Assembly (NCBI GenBank): GCA_963693365.1
Contig: CAVNZM010000002.1
Coordinates: forward strand, 15,500,001 to 15,564,000
DNA from: Amoebidium appalachense
Taxonomy: Eukaryota > Ichthyosporea
Length of the DNA: 64,000 bases
Reading direction: 5' to 3'
The notes under the pieces are model-generated. The model searched no databases, was not told the DNA's origin, and worked only from the letters and a program-made list of their open reading frames with translations. This document shows, piece after piece, positions 1-10,301 of this stretch (positions are counted from its first letter, which is position 1; every line of letters starts with the position of its first letter). Position numbers and translations under genes: made by a program.

Positions 1-133
1 GACGGACGGAGGGAGGGAGGGAGGGAGGGGGAGGGAGGGAGGGGGGGGGGGGGAGAGAGAGAGAGAGAGAGAGAAAGGGGGGGGGGGGACGGAGGGAGGG
101 AGGGAGGGAGGGAGGGGGGAGGGAGGGGGGAGG

Positions 134-172
<39 letters not shown>

Positions 173-1336
173 TGTGTGTGTGTTTCTCGTTGTTAATCGG
201 GGCAGGGGGGGGGGGGGGGAGGGGGAGGGGGGGGGGGTTGGGGGAGGGGAGGGGGGGGGGGGGGAGGGGGGGGGGGAGGAGGGAGGGAAGGCTGTACCGT
301 GAGGACACATAGGGGGGACCAAGTCATGTGTGAGTATGACGTCAACCCCAAGCCGCTGCTTGGCTGCGTGGTCGGCCCCACCCTTTTTGCTCATTATCGG
401 TGTGATTTCTGTGTGCTCCTTGCAAGATGCTGCTAGTGTTTTCTGAGACAACTGGTGTTAAGAAAAGTTATGCTCGTTTGTCGTAGACTAGCTCATATAG
501 GTGTGCACTACGTAAACCTTGTGACCTTCTGCCAGTTGCGATAAGGGTTCCCGCCAAGCGGGGTGAATAAAGACACGTTTCCCTAGTACGCATTGATCAC
601 GATGCCCTTGCTCGCACCGGTTCCCCACGAATGACCACCCAAAATAAGCCCGCACAATGTGTGTGTGTGTAATGGCCACGGCTGGCTTTAGAAGTCAACA
701 CGTACGGCGTGTGCGTGCGTGTGTGTGATGTGCATGTGTTCAGAAGGTCGAAGGTATAGGAGCAGAAGGTCGAAGGTATAGGAGCATCAGTATGCGAGCA
801 TAGCACAACTTATGTTTGAATTTTTGTGAAAGTTGTTATGTACAGTACTTACTTGCAAAAGTTTTGCACAGCATAAAATTTAACGTCGTTCAACTTGCAC
901 GTGCAATCGACATCGTGCTCATTCGAAAACCAGAAGTGACGCTGGTTGGTGGACCTAAACCCAAATATGGTGCATAACAATTTACATAGTTGGATTTGAT
1001 TGGCTGTGGCGTCGTTGCCGTATTGGCCGAAAATTCCGCGTAGATGACGATACCCATGAGTTGACAAACTTTTTTCCATGGCAAATTTCATCAATAAAAA
1101 ACGGATACATTTATGACCTAACTTGCACACAATGTGTTTTTAACTTTATATTCATGAACCTCCATGAAATACTTGCTAGGCGCCTACCTCAAGCGCAAAG
1201 TGACGTGGGAATGCCGGGTTACTTGGCATTTTTTAGTAACGCTCAAAGCCAATCACAGGAAGCTTTGTTTTCCGAATATGGGCATCAATAACCACCGACC
1301 AATCCAAAATACGCACCAACATTCCTTCATGGTCCG
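1..1336. repeat. Intergenic: simple repeats, no gene seen
   Basis: The stretch opens with (GGGA)n and (GA)n to about 170, a short (TG)n, then broken G-runs at 206-282. A 22-bp unit (core agaaggtcgaaggtatagga) is tandemly duplicated at about 742-785. The rest is unique sequence with no convincing reading frame. CCAAT boxes at 1249-1253 and 1299-1303 belong to the promoter of the gene at 1442. Confidence 0.7.
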
Positions 1337-1344
1337 TATATAAA
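1337..1344 (+). promoter_or_regulatory. TATA box of the first beta-helix gene
   Basis: TATATAAA lies 105 bp upstream of the ATG at 1442, with CCAAT boxes at 1249 and 1299. The gene at 39536 has the same TATATAAA about 98 bp before its ATG, so this looks like a standard core promoter for intronless genes here. Confidence 0.65.
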
Positions 1345-1441
1345 GAGTCCAAGTCGGTCAACGTCGCACTCAAAACGACACTCTTCAGCTGAACACGCGA
1401 TTCTTTAGACTTCACATCCTATACACAAAGAGGGCACAAGC

Positions 1442-2845
1442 ATGCATCAAAAGACCTTAGGCGCCGTTTTAGCGGCGCTATGTGCTGCCCAAGCCGTCCA
1501 CGCAGTTTCTGTTCTTAGCCCTAGTGACACACGTGCCCGCTATGTTCACCTGCACCCACGCAGCATCCCCAACACCACACCTGCACCGCAAGTTCCCGAA
1601 TATGATCCCCAGTCCCAAACCTCAAATGCAGTTGACGGTAACGAAGGTGTATCTGAGCGAACGTCGCAGCTTAATTTGAAATCGCACGGTCTGGCGGGGT
1701 GTGGTGCAGGGTGTGCTGTGTCTGCTTCGGGCAGTTGTTATGACAGCCTTGCTGCAGCTATTTCCGCTTCCCCTTCCGGTGGCACAGTCGAAATCGCCTC
1801 AGACATCACCGTCACATCCCAGATTACCTTCAGCAAAGACATCTCGCTCGTGGGCTGCGGGTCCCCGTCTGTGAACGCAGCGTTTTCCGGCCAACCCACA
1901 GACGCAGCCATTCTTCGTGCAACGGGTGCTGGGCAGAGCATTACCCTCCGCAACATCAACTTCAGACGTACAGGGTCCGGCCTGGCCTCCGCGCTGCGCA
2001 CACCGGAACTCGGGTCTGGTGCAAGTGCACAGAGCCCAAGCACCTCCGTCGATGTAACAATCGAGGACTGCTCGTTTTCGAATTTCCGTGTGGAGGCTCG
2101 TGGTGGCGCTGCGGTTTTCCTTGGGAGCGTGACTGGGCTTCGTGTTTCTGGGTCCGAATTTACCGGAAATCATGTGCAAAAATGGGGCACACACTACGAC
2201 GGTGGTGGTGCTTTGTGGTTGTTCAGTATTAACGGGAACGCTGAGATCAAGGGCAACAAATTCAAAGACAACGTGCACGAATTTGAGCACAGTACGGGGG
2301 GTGCTATCGGAGTTTACGAAGTAAACAAGGGGCATTCTCTGGAAATTGACGGCAACTTTTACGGGAATAAGGCTGCCGGCGGAGGCGCCGTGTACATTGG
2401 CACGGTTCGTCAGGGTGCCCATGCAAGTATTTCCGGTGACTTCAGCGGCAATACGGCGGTGGACAAGGGGTGGGGGTCACGTGGTGGTGCCCTATGGCTG
2501 CAGTTTGTGTGCGGGCCCACGGAAGTTTCGGGAAGTTTCTCGAACAATCAAGCGCCAAACGATCGCGGGGGCGCCATTGCAAACAATCGCATGACTGGGA
2601 AGTTGACTATTGAAGGCGACTTTGAGAACAACTTGAGCAAGTTGGACGGGAGCGTGTTTGATAGTGTGCATGGGTTTGAGCCTCTTTGGGGGGTAACTGA
2701 GGGTGATGATGGGTCGCTGAGACTTTCCGTTGATTTGAGTGGGAATAGGAATAAGGATGGGTCCGGTATCACAATTCGCATGGGTAGTGGCAAGCATGAC
2801 GAGGCACTATATGGCAACGGGCACAAATCAGGCACGTACAGCTAG
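1442..2845 (+). CDS. Secreted right-handed beta-helix protein, PMP-repeat-like (paralogue 1)
   Basis: This intronless frame encodes 467 aa. Residues 1-21 form a signal peptide (hydrophobic stretch ending AVHA). A variable Pro/Thr-rich linker follows, then a cysteine cluster (CGAGC ... GSCYDSL), then a long array of short beta-strand turns. GGA(V/L/I) and FxxN-type turns recur (GGGAVYI, RGGALWL, NDRGGAIANN, FSNN), as in parallel beta-helix proteins and chlamydial polymorphic-membrane-protein repeats. I see no catalytic signature, so a structural or adhesive surface role is only an inference. The protein is clearly paralogous to the one encoded at 16762; blocks QKWGTHYDG, NQAPNDRGGAIANNR and GSVFDSVHGFEPL are shared, while the N-terminal linker is not. 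A TATA box lies about 100 bp upstream and AATAAA at 2867-2872 just after the stop. The fold is fairly sure, the function unknown. Confidence 0.85.
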   Translation: MHQKTLGAVLAALCAAQAVHAVSVLSPSDTRARYVHLHPRSIPNTTPAPQVPEYDPQSQTSNAVDGNEGVSERTSQLNLKSHGLAGCGAGCAVSASGSCYDSLAAAISASPSGGTVEIASDITVTSQITFSKDISLVGCGSPSVNAAFSGQPTDAAILRATGAGQSITLRNINFRRTGSGLASALRTPELGSGASAQSPSTSVDVTIEDCSFSNFRVEARGGAAVFLGSVTGLRVSGSEFTGNHVQKWGTHYDGGGALWLFSINGNAEIKGNKFKDNVHEFEHSTGGAIGVYEVNKGHSLEIDGNFYGNKAAGGGAVYIGTVRQGAHASISGDFSGNTAVDKGWGSRGGALWLQFVCGPTEVSGSFSNNQAPNDRGGAIANNRMTGKLTIEGDFENNLSKLDGSVFDSVHGFEPLWGVTEGDDGSLRLSVDLSGNRNKDGSGITIRMGSGKHDEALYGNGHKSGTYS

Positions 2846-2866
2846 TTTATTGTAGGCAATAGGTTG

Positions 2867-2872
2867 AATAAA
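2867..2872 (+). terminator. Polyadenylation signal AATAAA
   Basis: AATAAA lies 22 bp after the stop codon of the beta-helix gene, in the normal position for cleavage and polyadenylation. Confidence 0.5.
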
Positions 2873-3564
2873 ATACTCTATCCCGTAACTTAAGAATCTA
2901 TCTACGAACCATGATTTCCGAATTTTTCACTGCCTTAATTCATGCGGCTGCATGGGCACATTATGTTGAGGCCATAAAGGTTGTCAAACCGTAGTACTTT
3001 GCATTGTGTTGTGCTGTTGTGTTGTCGCAAACGAATATTCTCTTTTGTTTTGCTCTTCTAAGACTTCTCCACACAGCACCCCTGCCTTTGAATTTATAGT
3101 GCCGGTGCCCTGGAAAGGGGGGGGGAGGGCAAAAACTGTCTACCTGGTGTAGCAGTTGCATTACATTAACCTCATCGTATGATGTCAGTTAGAAGATGAC
3201 ATTGTTAACGTTTGCACGCTGAAGACTTTTGCATGAGGTGCCTTATAAATGACCCTAAGGTTTGCACTGGTACACACCGCCCCCTCTCCCCCCCCTTCCT
3301 CCCCCGCGCCCCCCCCCCCCCCCCCCCCTCCCCATCCCCCCCCCCCCCCCCCCCCCCCCCCAACGTGTTCTTTCGACACACAGCAACAACCATCACCACC
3401 ACCGACCATCCTCTTCCTTCTCCCCCCCCCCCCCCCCCCCCCCAACCCATATCCCCCCCCCCCTCCTCCCACAAAAAAAGAACCAATAGAATAGAATAAA
3501 AAATACATAACAAGCACACGCACGCGCATGCGCCACACACACACACACACACACTCTCTCCTCT

Positions 3565-3645
<81 letters not shown>

Positions 3646-4051
3646 ACTCACACTCACACTCATACTCATACTCATACTCATACTCATACTCACACTCACA
3701 CTCACCCTCACACTCGCACTCACACTCGCTGTCACACACACACTCACTAACTGACTCACTAACAACGAAAGCCACAGTCTTCATATCACACCATTAATGT
3801 CAGCCTATTCAAGTCTTTCCATCAAGGTCGTTCTCGACCCCAGGCCTTTAAATATTTCCCTCCACCCCCGTAACGGTTACAGTAGTAGCTATACTAACTA
3901 ACTAGTAGGTGTACGCGGGTGGCTGGCAGGTGTTTGCACGCTGTCTCATTTGAATCACGTTGTGCACAAGTATCATTTAGCCCCCCGCCCCTCTCCCCCT
4001 TCTTCCTCTGCTCTCTCTCTTCTCTCTCTCTCTCTCTCTCTCCCCCTCCCC

Positions 4052-4086
<35 letters not shown>

Positions 4087-5500
4087 CCTCTCCCTCTCTC
4101 TCTCTCCCCCCCCCCCCCCCCCCTCTCCTTCTCTCCTCCTCCTCTCCCCCCCCCTCCCCCTACCCCCCCTCCTCCCAATATCCGTGCCTGTAACAGGCCC
4201 ACTGGCATACATGATATACATACATGAATATTGATAGCATTGAAGCACTACGAGCAAGCATAACCGGCGTCAATATATCCGGAGGCTTATATATGCATCC
4301 CGTGACCTGCGTGTGTGTGTAAATATTGTCAACTTAGCCGATCGATTCCATTCCAGAGCTACTAAGAGGGTAACCCCTTCCCCCCCCCCCCCCCCCCCCC
4401 CCCTCCCCCCCCTGCACCCCTCCACCCCCCACATCCTTCCCACCTTCCCTGCCTTCTTCTACTATCTGCCACCCCACGGTCCCCTGGCTTTGAAAACTGA
4501 TTGAGGTACTTCGAACTGGAACAGAGCGAGTTTGAACGTGTATCCTGGCACACAAGTCGTCTTAGTATTCTAGAATGATGAGGCCAACGGTAGATTCGGC
4601 CCTGTCTCCCCTGCCCCTCATCAAGCTCCCCTCCCACATCAACCCCGACGTGCATACATGCCCCCCCCCCTCCCCCCCCCCCCCTTCTCCCTGATCTCTC
4701 TCTTTCTCTAGCCTCGTCTCCTCCATGATCCCCCCCCCCCCTCCCCTCGGCCAAATAACAACTTGAATGAATAAATATCAAACCAAGAATTCAGCAAAAC
4801 CGTGCTACAGCACACCGTCACAAGCACTATGTAGTAGTGCTATGTAAGTAATTCCTTTGTGCATGGCAGTTACTCCCTGCCGACAGTGCACGGTAGCAAA
4901 TTACAAAACCTCACACACATGGATATGTGCGCACGCAATTTAGTGCACACATATGTCACCGTGACGTACTTGTTCTCATGATCATACGCACACGCACGGT
5001 ACCAGTGCGCACGTGCACAGCACACTGCCAGCCTGGGCCAGGTTGCAGGAGTACATACATGTGCACATATATACATACAGTGTACACTGGCGCTCACACA
5101 CCACGTGCAAAAATGCTCCCAGGGGCGCACATGAGTACACAAAAATACCTCCGGACGGCTCACACGTGTGTGGCGTAGGCCTGGGTCTCGTCCACTGGTG
5201 CAGTGCAGGGGTAGAAGCGCGGGTGACTCGGAGGATGTCAAGGCCTGGATGCACGACGTTCAACGGTACTATGTCAACAAAATCACAAGCAGCAGCAGCA
5301 GCACAAAGTATCTTAAAGCAATCTGTAATACTTCGTGTATATATCATCTCAAGTGAGCAAATGGGCCAGCATGCAAAGAGGGCGCTAGACAGGAACACTT
5401 CGAAGTCGACCGAGCTGCAGACTTAGCCCAGACCGCGGCGTTTGCAATTGCAGCCCTGAAATAAAGACAAATTGGGCTATTTTGAGGTTGAACGAGCGCT
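2873..5500. repeat. Intergenic: C-runs, (CT)n, (CA)n; no gene seen
   Basis: Holds C-runs at 3301-3361 and 3421-3443, then (CA)n, (CT)n at about 3571-3641 and an (ACTCAC/ACTCAT)n array to about 3735. A second CT/C-rich block spans about 3990-4180, with C-runs near 4381-4412 and 4662-4684. A short (AGC)5 lies near 5288-5300. The proline- and serine-rich open frames here come from the repeats alone. Confidence 0.7.
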
Positions 5501-5501
5501 G

Positions 5502-5506
5502 ATTGG
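5502..5506 (-). promoter_or_regulatory. Inverted CCAAT box upstream of the trypsin gene
   Basis: ATTGG (in CTGATTGGTTATT) lies 187 bp upstream of the ATG at 5689. No clear TATA box was found between it and the gene. Confidence 0.35.
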
Positions 5507-5688
5507 TTATTTTCTGTAATCCACATACCGATGCTTTTGAATTGCTTTTATTAGTGACCGATGTCAGCTGGAACACGACAGACAAGCATTTGCAAAGAGT
5601 GTTTTCTCTTATCTTACTTCCAACTGTATGTGTGTTGCGCACTTTGCGCTGAGGCGATAAGAGTACTAGTAATCTGAGTAATAATAGA

Positions 5689-6534
5689 ATGAATCCGCTT
5701 TTCAGCCATGCGCTGGCTCTAAGTCTTCTCTGCTACACTCACACTCGAGCTGAAAGTGCAAGGAACCCAACACAGACGAGCCCTACCCTTACAACTGAGT
5801 TTGTCCCTGAACCACGAATAGTCGGTGGTGAGGTGGTGCAAGCAACAACCTGGATTACATCCATTGGAAATCTCAACAGCAAGAACAAATACGATCACGT
5901 CTGTGGAGGAACACTTATTGCACCGGACTGGGTTTTGACGGCAGCACATTGCTTCGACACTGGGCCAAGTGAACCACAAGCCAACTATGTTTATGTAGGG
6001 GGTCAGGACCTGCGCAGGCCAAACACCTTCAAGAAAGCGCGCATAGAAGAGGTCACAGTGCATCCCGGGTGGTACTCTGAAGCGGATGTGAACGATATAG
6101 CCGTTGTGCGCCTGGCCACCCCCATCGACAACACGCCCATCACCCTCAACGCAAATACAAGCCTGGACGTACCGGGAGGGACAGAAACCACTCCCGTGGC
6201 CTTGGGCTGGGGTGACCTGAAAGATCGTTCTCACGAGGGCACGGATGTGCTGCACGGGGTGGAGCTGCCTTTGGTTCCATACAAGCGCTGTGAAGTCATA
6301 TACGGATATCAGCCCGGTCGAAAAACACGACTGTGTGCAGGTGGGGTGTACGGAAAGGACACGTGCCAGGGGGACAGCGGGGGACCTTTGGTTTTGGGTG
6401 AAGGCAGCGATGCCGTGCAAATCGGGTTGGTCGCGTTTGGTGGAAAATGCGGGGCAAATCCTGCCGTGTACACCCGAGTGTCCAGCTATTTGTCGTGGTT
6501 GAAGAGCCTTGGTATACCTTTCATAACAAATTAG
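5689..6534 (+). CDS. Secreted trypsin-like serine protease (S1A)
   Basis: This intronless frame of 281 aa is a chymotrypsin-fold serine protease zymogen. A signal peptide (about residues 1-21) and a short propeptide precede the activation site R|IVGG (residues 44-47). The catalytic triad is visible: His87 in TAAHC, Asp136 in NDIAVV, Ser230 in GDSGGP. Asp224, six residues before the active serine, corresponds to chymotrypsin Asp189 and predicts cleavage after Lys/Arg. Three conserved disulfides can be formed (Cys72-88, 201-216, 226-254). Two pocket positions are unusual: the usual SWG is AFG, so Trp215 is Phe, and the usual PGVY is PAVY, so Gly226 is Ala (Ala259). Both line the S1 pocket, so substrate preference may differ from standard trypsin. 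Length matches a single-domain secreted protease with no extra domain. It lies between the two beta-helix paralogues with no evident functional link. Confidence 0.95.
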   Translation: MNPLFSHALALSLLCYTHTRAESARNPTQTSPTLTTEFVPEPRIVGGEVVQATTWITSIGNLNSKNKYDHVCGGTLIAPDWVLTAAHCFDTGPSEPQANYVYVGGQDLRRPNTFKKARIEEVTVHPGWYSEADVNDIAVVRLATPIDNTPITLNANTSLDVPGGTETTPVALGWGDLKDRSHEGTDVLHGVELPLVPYKRCEVIYGYQPGRKTRLCAGGVYGKDTCQGDSGGPLVLGEGSDAVQIGLVAFGGKCGANPAVYTRVSSYLSWLKSLGIPFITN

Positions 6535-7697
6535 CAACAACTTACAAGGAGTATATTTGCACAACCACACCAATGGCATCTGGCACAAATTCACACCGTA
6601 GCCCTTAAGTTGGAGTATGTTGCAATGTTGCGGAGTTATGTAACAATATAATTATGGTTATGGGAATGAACTTGTAACGATTACATCAGGCCACATAAAG
6701 CTGCGCGAATAACATCACAGAACTGCGACCTCAGCGAATTTCAAAGGAAAGTCAGTTGGGACACCTGCATGCTAATAGAGAGTATAAAAATTGCTTTACT
6801 GTACTACTATAAGAGTATCGGCATCGGATATAATATCTTTCTGGGTCTGGAAAAAATCATTGACTACGTACGTGTACGAGAGCTTTTCCCCAAATAGCTT
6901 CTTATTCTGTGAACTAAGATTAGTTATGCAGGTGGTGTCACGGTGTCATCATGTTGCGAGAACCATTGTCACCGGGTCACAATACGTAGCATCACATGTA
7001 AGTAGGATTGTATGACTCAAAGCCACCAAGCTGTTTTTAGCAGCACTATATATGGCATTAAAACACATTCCTTGCGTAACGCAAGGATGTGCCTCACTTT
7101 TATAATCCACTTCTGGTTCGTCAACCGGGATCACTTTAGTTGACCCGTGGTGCTGTTTGAAAATGTTTGTGAAACACTGCTAAACTGAGCTAACCATAAA
7201 ACACTGTGTATGGGTCGAAAGATTCGTGACGATTGCTTGTAACTACATTTGACTGGTTTGCTGCTTGAGGTGTCTCTACTTTGGACGGTTGTAGACGTGA
7301 TGAATGCTTCTCAAATCATGCCATTCACGAGTAGCACATGCAAGTAATGGGCATGTGATTTGGCCATACGTATGGTTGTCAATTACGAGAAGGTGGATAA
7401 TGCAGGAACGAGATGAATTGGCTGGCCCGGAGGTACCTGGTTCAAGATAAATTTGAATGCGAACAAAAAAAAAAAAGGGGGGGGGGGGGGGGGGGATTAG
7501 CAGGCGCACCAACGCGTATACTCGCTGAGAGGGGGGGGGGGGGGGGGGTTAGCCAATCAGGGATGAATATACGCTTAAGGGAACTAATAAGATGAAGCCT
7601 TTTGTCAAAACTTTTCTGCCTGATGTCGACCCCCCCCCCCCCCCCCCACCCCCTCCCCCCCTCCCCCCCCCTTCCCCCCCCCCCCCCCCCCTCCCCC

Positions 7698-7735
<38 letters not shown>

Positions 7736-8096
7736 ACATCAAGTTGGCGCACAAGAGTACTTGCACCCGTAGCGACATACGACACAACATTCACAAGCCT
7801 GTGATACATGTCACACAACAATACAGGCATTGCCGGGAGACGCCCTCCCCTCCCCCTCCTCCCCGCCGCCACCAACACTATATTAACATGGCCGCACACA
7901 TGTTAACAGTTAACCAACATTGGCACTTGCGAGCACGTCATGGACATTGTTTGTGGGGTCGAGCACGCATCCACACGTGAGCCCACGTAAACATTCACAC
8001 GTACAGGGTTGGTGCGCGCGCACACCCACACACACGAACACACACACACAAACATGCATGCACGCACACACACACCCACACCCACACAGTACACAC

Positions 8097-8128
<32 letters not shown>

Positions 8129-8306
8129 GCACACACGCACATATTCACGCACCTAAGCACCGACACACGCGCACACACACACACGACACACAGACCCCAC
8201 CCACACACACACAGACCGTGAGACACATACACGCACACACACACATAAACATGCTCACACATGCTCACACACACACACGCACGCACGCACACACACAGTG
8301 TCACAC

Positions 8307-8340
<34 letters not shown>

Positions 8341-8360
8341 GCACCTAATTAACCACTATC
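6535..8360. repeat. Intergenic: G- and C-runs and (CA)n; no gene seen
   Basis: About 900 bp of unique non-coding sequence follows the trypsin gene, including a small perfect hairpin near 7069-7085 (CCTTGCG TAA CGCAAGG). G-runs follow at about 7477-7496 and 7531-7548, a nearly pure C-tract at about 7630-7733, and a (CA)n/(CACG)n region from 8020 to 8340. Confidence 0.7.
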
Positions 8361-8376
8361 ATAGGATGTACGTATG
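8361..8376. repeat. Target-site duplication, left copy (LINE)
   Basis: ATAGGATGTACGTATG here is repeated exactly at 9590-9605, flanking the retrotransposon fragment. Confidence 0.85.
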
Positions 8377-9589
8377 CCGGCAAGACCAAGGCTATGTCCA
8401 TACTAGCCGACCCCAGACTGCTCCCAGCCGAACGGAACCCCCTCAAGCTCAACAAGGGGCCCACACAGGCAACCATCGGGGCAGTCAGAGGAAACACTCG
8501 TAGCCTGTCCCTGGCCATGGGCACCCTGCCTACCATGGCACGGCTACACCGAGATCACCCCACCGTCGTTACACAGCCCACATGCCCCCGGTGCAGCCAG
8601 CACCCTGAGACCACCACCCACCTCTGGGCCTGCCCGGCCCATGCCGGGGAAGTCCCCACCCTGACCACCGCCATCACAGCCTGCATCCACAACGTCCTGC
8701 ACACTCGTCATCCAAACACCCCCACGGCACAGCACCACCATACGGCAGCCACGGTGGTAGACCAATGTGCATGGATAAACTGGATAGGAGGCAACGGTGA
8801 CCCACCTGACCCCGAAGACACCAAGTGGGTCGAACATGGATTCTGCCCACGATCGGTGGGCCCACTACTTGCAGCCACCGGCACCACCAAGACCACCACC
8901 CGGGCCATCTTAGGAAAAATCACAGTAGAGTTGCAATCCTTTTTCTTTTCAAAAATTTGGCACCCACGGAACACAACACTCCCCCCCACCCACCCTAAAA
9001 TGCAAAAACACCACCATATACCCACCACCCGTAGAAAGAAAAGTATGGCTCTCCAAAAACCCAAAAAACCAACAAATACACCCCCCACACACACCCGGCC
9101 GGCCTGTTCTGAATGCCGGAACACCCACAGACCCGGTGTGCCCTGTAAAACCCACCTTTTAGTCCACAAAAACATCGCCACAACATACGTACACCAACAC
9201 ATAATGTTAGGCAGCAACCCCCCACCACCACCACCACCACACCCCATCATCCACCCATACCCACCGTAAATATTATACACAACACCTAGGACTTCCCAAT
9301 ACTGTAGATCGACCAATGAGAGCCCTCGGTTAACGTTTATTGCTAGGTTTTGAATGGAGGGGAGGACTGGAGCCTCCTGCCGGCGTGGCTGGGGTAGTAG
9401 CCCTGGGCAAAGTGTGTACTTATAGTTAGGTTGTGAAGGATGGTTTAGCTTAGCTGAACTCATAGATAGCACCTTAACTAGTGTACTGTCGGTGCTGTGT
9501 GGTAGACGGTAGTTTCCCTAGAGGGCCTGAAAAGGCCCTCCGGGAACAAAACGTGATAAAATAAATAAAATAAAAAAAAATTAAAAAAA
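8377..9589 (+). mobile_element. 5'-truncated non-LTR retrotransposon (LINE)
   Basis: The insert starts inside an open reading frame, carries the C-terminal part of an ORF2-type protein and a 320-bp 3' UTR, and ends in an A-rich tail (about 9557-9589). It is bounded by a perfect 16-bp target-site duplication. The last 60 bp contain a hairpin (AGGGCCT gaaa AGGCCCT) followed by CGGGAACAAAACGTGATAAAA. A similar tail occurs in the copy at 53742-53922 and in the SINEs at 9736-10287 and 55113-55350. The 5' truncation, A-rich tail and long duplication are the classic products of target-primed reverse transcription. Confidence 0.85.
8379..9269 (+). pseudogene. C-terminal fragment of LINE ORF2 (zinc-knuckle region)
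   Basis: The frame is open from the 5' edge of the element to a stop at 9267-9269 (first internal ATG at 8394). It encodes roughly the last 295 aa of a retrotransposon polyprotein. A zinc-knuckle-like motif is visible: CPRC, seven residues on H and C (CPRCSQHPETTTHLWAC), typical of the region after reverse transcriptase in LINE ORF2 proteins. The preceding GNTRSLSLAMGTLP resembles the connector just before this knuckle. A second cysteine pair CSEC...PGVPC lies near the C-terminus. No catalytic domain remains, so the fragment cannot mobilise itself. The uninterrupted frame suggests a fairly recent insertion. Confidence 0.75.
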
Positions 9590-9605
9590 ATAGGATGTAC
9601 GTATG
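9590..9605. repeat. Target-site duplication, right copy (LINE)
   Basis: Exact copy of 8361-8376, directly after the A-rich tail. Confidence 0.85.
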
Positions 9606-9721
9606 GGGTGGCTGAAATTTAGACCTTAGGCACTAGCTAGAGTCTTTGGAAATTGAGTGTTACAATATATATTTTACTCTAACCATAGTAGCCTTATGTT
9701 TTGTTTCTCCGTTGGTGGGTG

Positions 9722-9735
9722 CACCACCCCTACCA
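9722..9735. repeat. Target-site duplication, left copy (SINE)
   Basis: CACCACCCCTACCA is repeated exactly at 10288-10301. Confidence 0.8.
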
Positions 9736-10287
9736 TTTTTTTATTTTATTTTTATATTTTATCCCGTTTCACTCCCGGCGAGGCACTGCCTCAGGGGAGC
9801 TTAACGTCTTCCGCCTAGACACAGATCGAACTGTATAGCACACTCATAAGTCACAGGATTCTAATTGACCCCAACTGGCACTATTTTTAGTTACGCCTTA
9901 TCCCACGGTTCTAGCCGCAGCAACGCTAGTGGGGAAGACTTTTAACAACACCAGCCGGGGGCGACCCGGGACACATACACAAACATAAAGACTTGAAAGG
10001 GGAAGACCCCATGCCCAGGACGCTGACCCGAACCGTGGCCGGTGACTCGGATTGGTCTCCCACTTGAACGTTGGGCTGGGATGCCCAAGCGGCGCGCCAC
10101 GTCATGTCTTGCGGCCGGATGATAACAAATTGGTGGTGTGCTGCACACGTGTGGTCTGGGGTGATGGCTTCTAGGGGGCGGCCAGACCGGTGGTGGTCGA
10201 GGCAGAAAAATCTTAAGTAACCAGGATCGATCCTGCGACTTTGAGCTTGACACGCAGAGATCTTACCATTGCACCTACCCGCCCCCC
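9736..10287 (-). mobile_element. Full-length tRNA-derived SINE with LINE-like 3' tail
   Basis: Read on the minus strand, the 552-bp element begins with a tRNA-like head (about 10287-10215). A D-arm/A-box-like GGTGCAATGGTAAGA is followed by an anticodon-loop-like GTGTCAA and a T-arm/B-box-like GGATCGATCCT, one base shorter than the canonical B box. A GC-rich body of about 300 bp follows, then a conserved CCCACTAGCGTTGCTGCGGC segment, then a tail (GGAAGACG..., short hairpin, GGGAGTGAAACGGGATAAAA, A-rich end) that resembles the LINE tail at 9480-9589. A perfect 14-bp duplication flanks it. This is the structure of a SINE with an RNA polymerase III promoter that borrows LINE machinery through a shared 3' end. 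The parent tRNA is uncertain; the GTC in the loop suggests Asp. Confidence 0.8.
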
Positions 10288-10301
10288 CACCACCCCTACC
10301 A
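10288..10301. repeat. Target-site duplication, right copy (SINE)
   Basis: Exact copy of 9722-9735, adjoining the tRNA-like 5' end of the element. Confidence 0.8.

Noticed and set aside
3205-4257. Long Pro/Ser/Glu/Arg-rich open frames on both strands
   Set aside because: They are translations of C-runs, (CT)n and (GA)n; all frames stay open for the same compositional reason. The same applies to His/Thr, Cys/Val and Gly frames throughout the window.
7069-7085. Small perfect palindrome CCTTGCG TAA CGCAAGG as a regulatory site
   Set aside because: Single occurrence, no nearby gene; palindromes this short are expected by chance in 64 kb.
7903-8340. Cys-Val or His-Thr repeat proteins from (CA/TG)n arrays
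   Set aside because: Pure dinucleotide repeat translation without flanking domain or start context.
10215-10287. Genuine tRNA gene
   Set aside because: The acceptor and anticodon stems do not pair and the B box lacks a base; the sequence is fused to a SINE body with target-site duplication.
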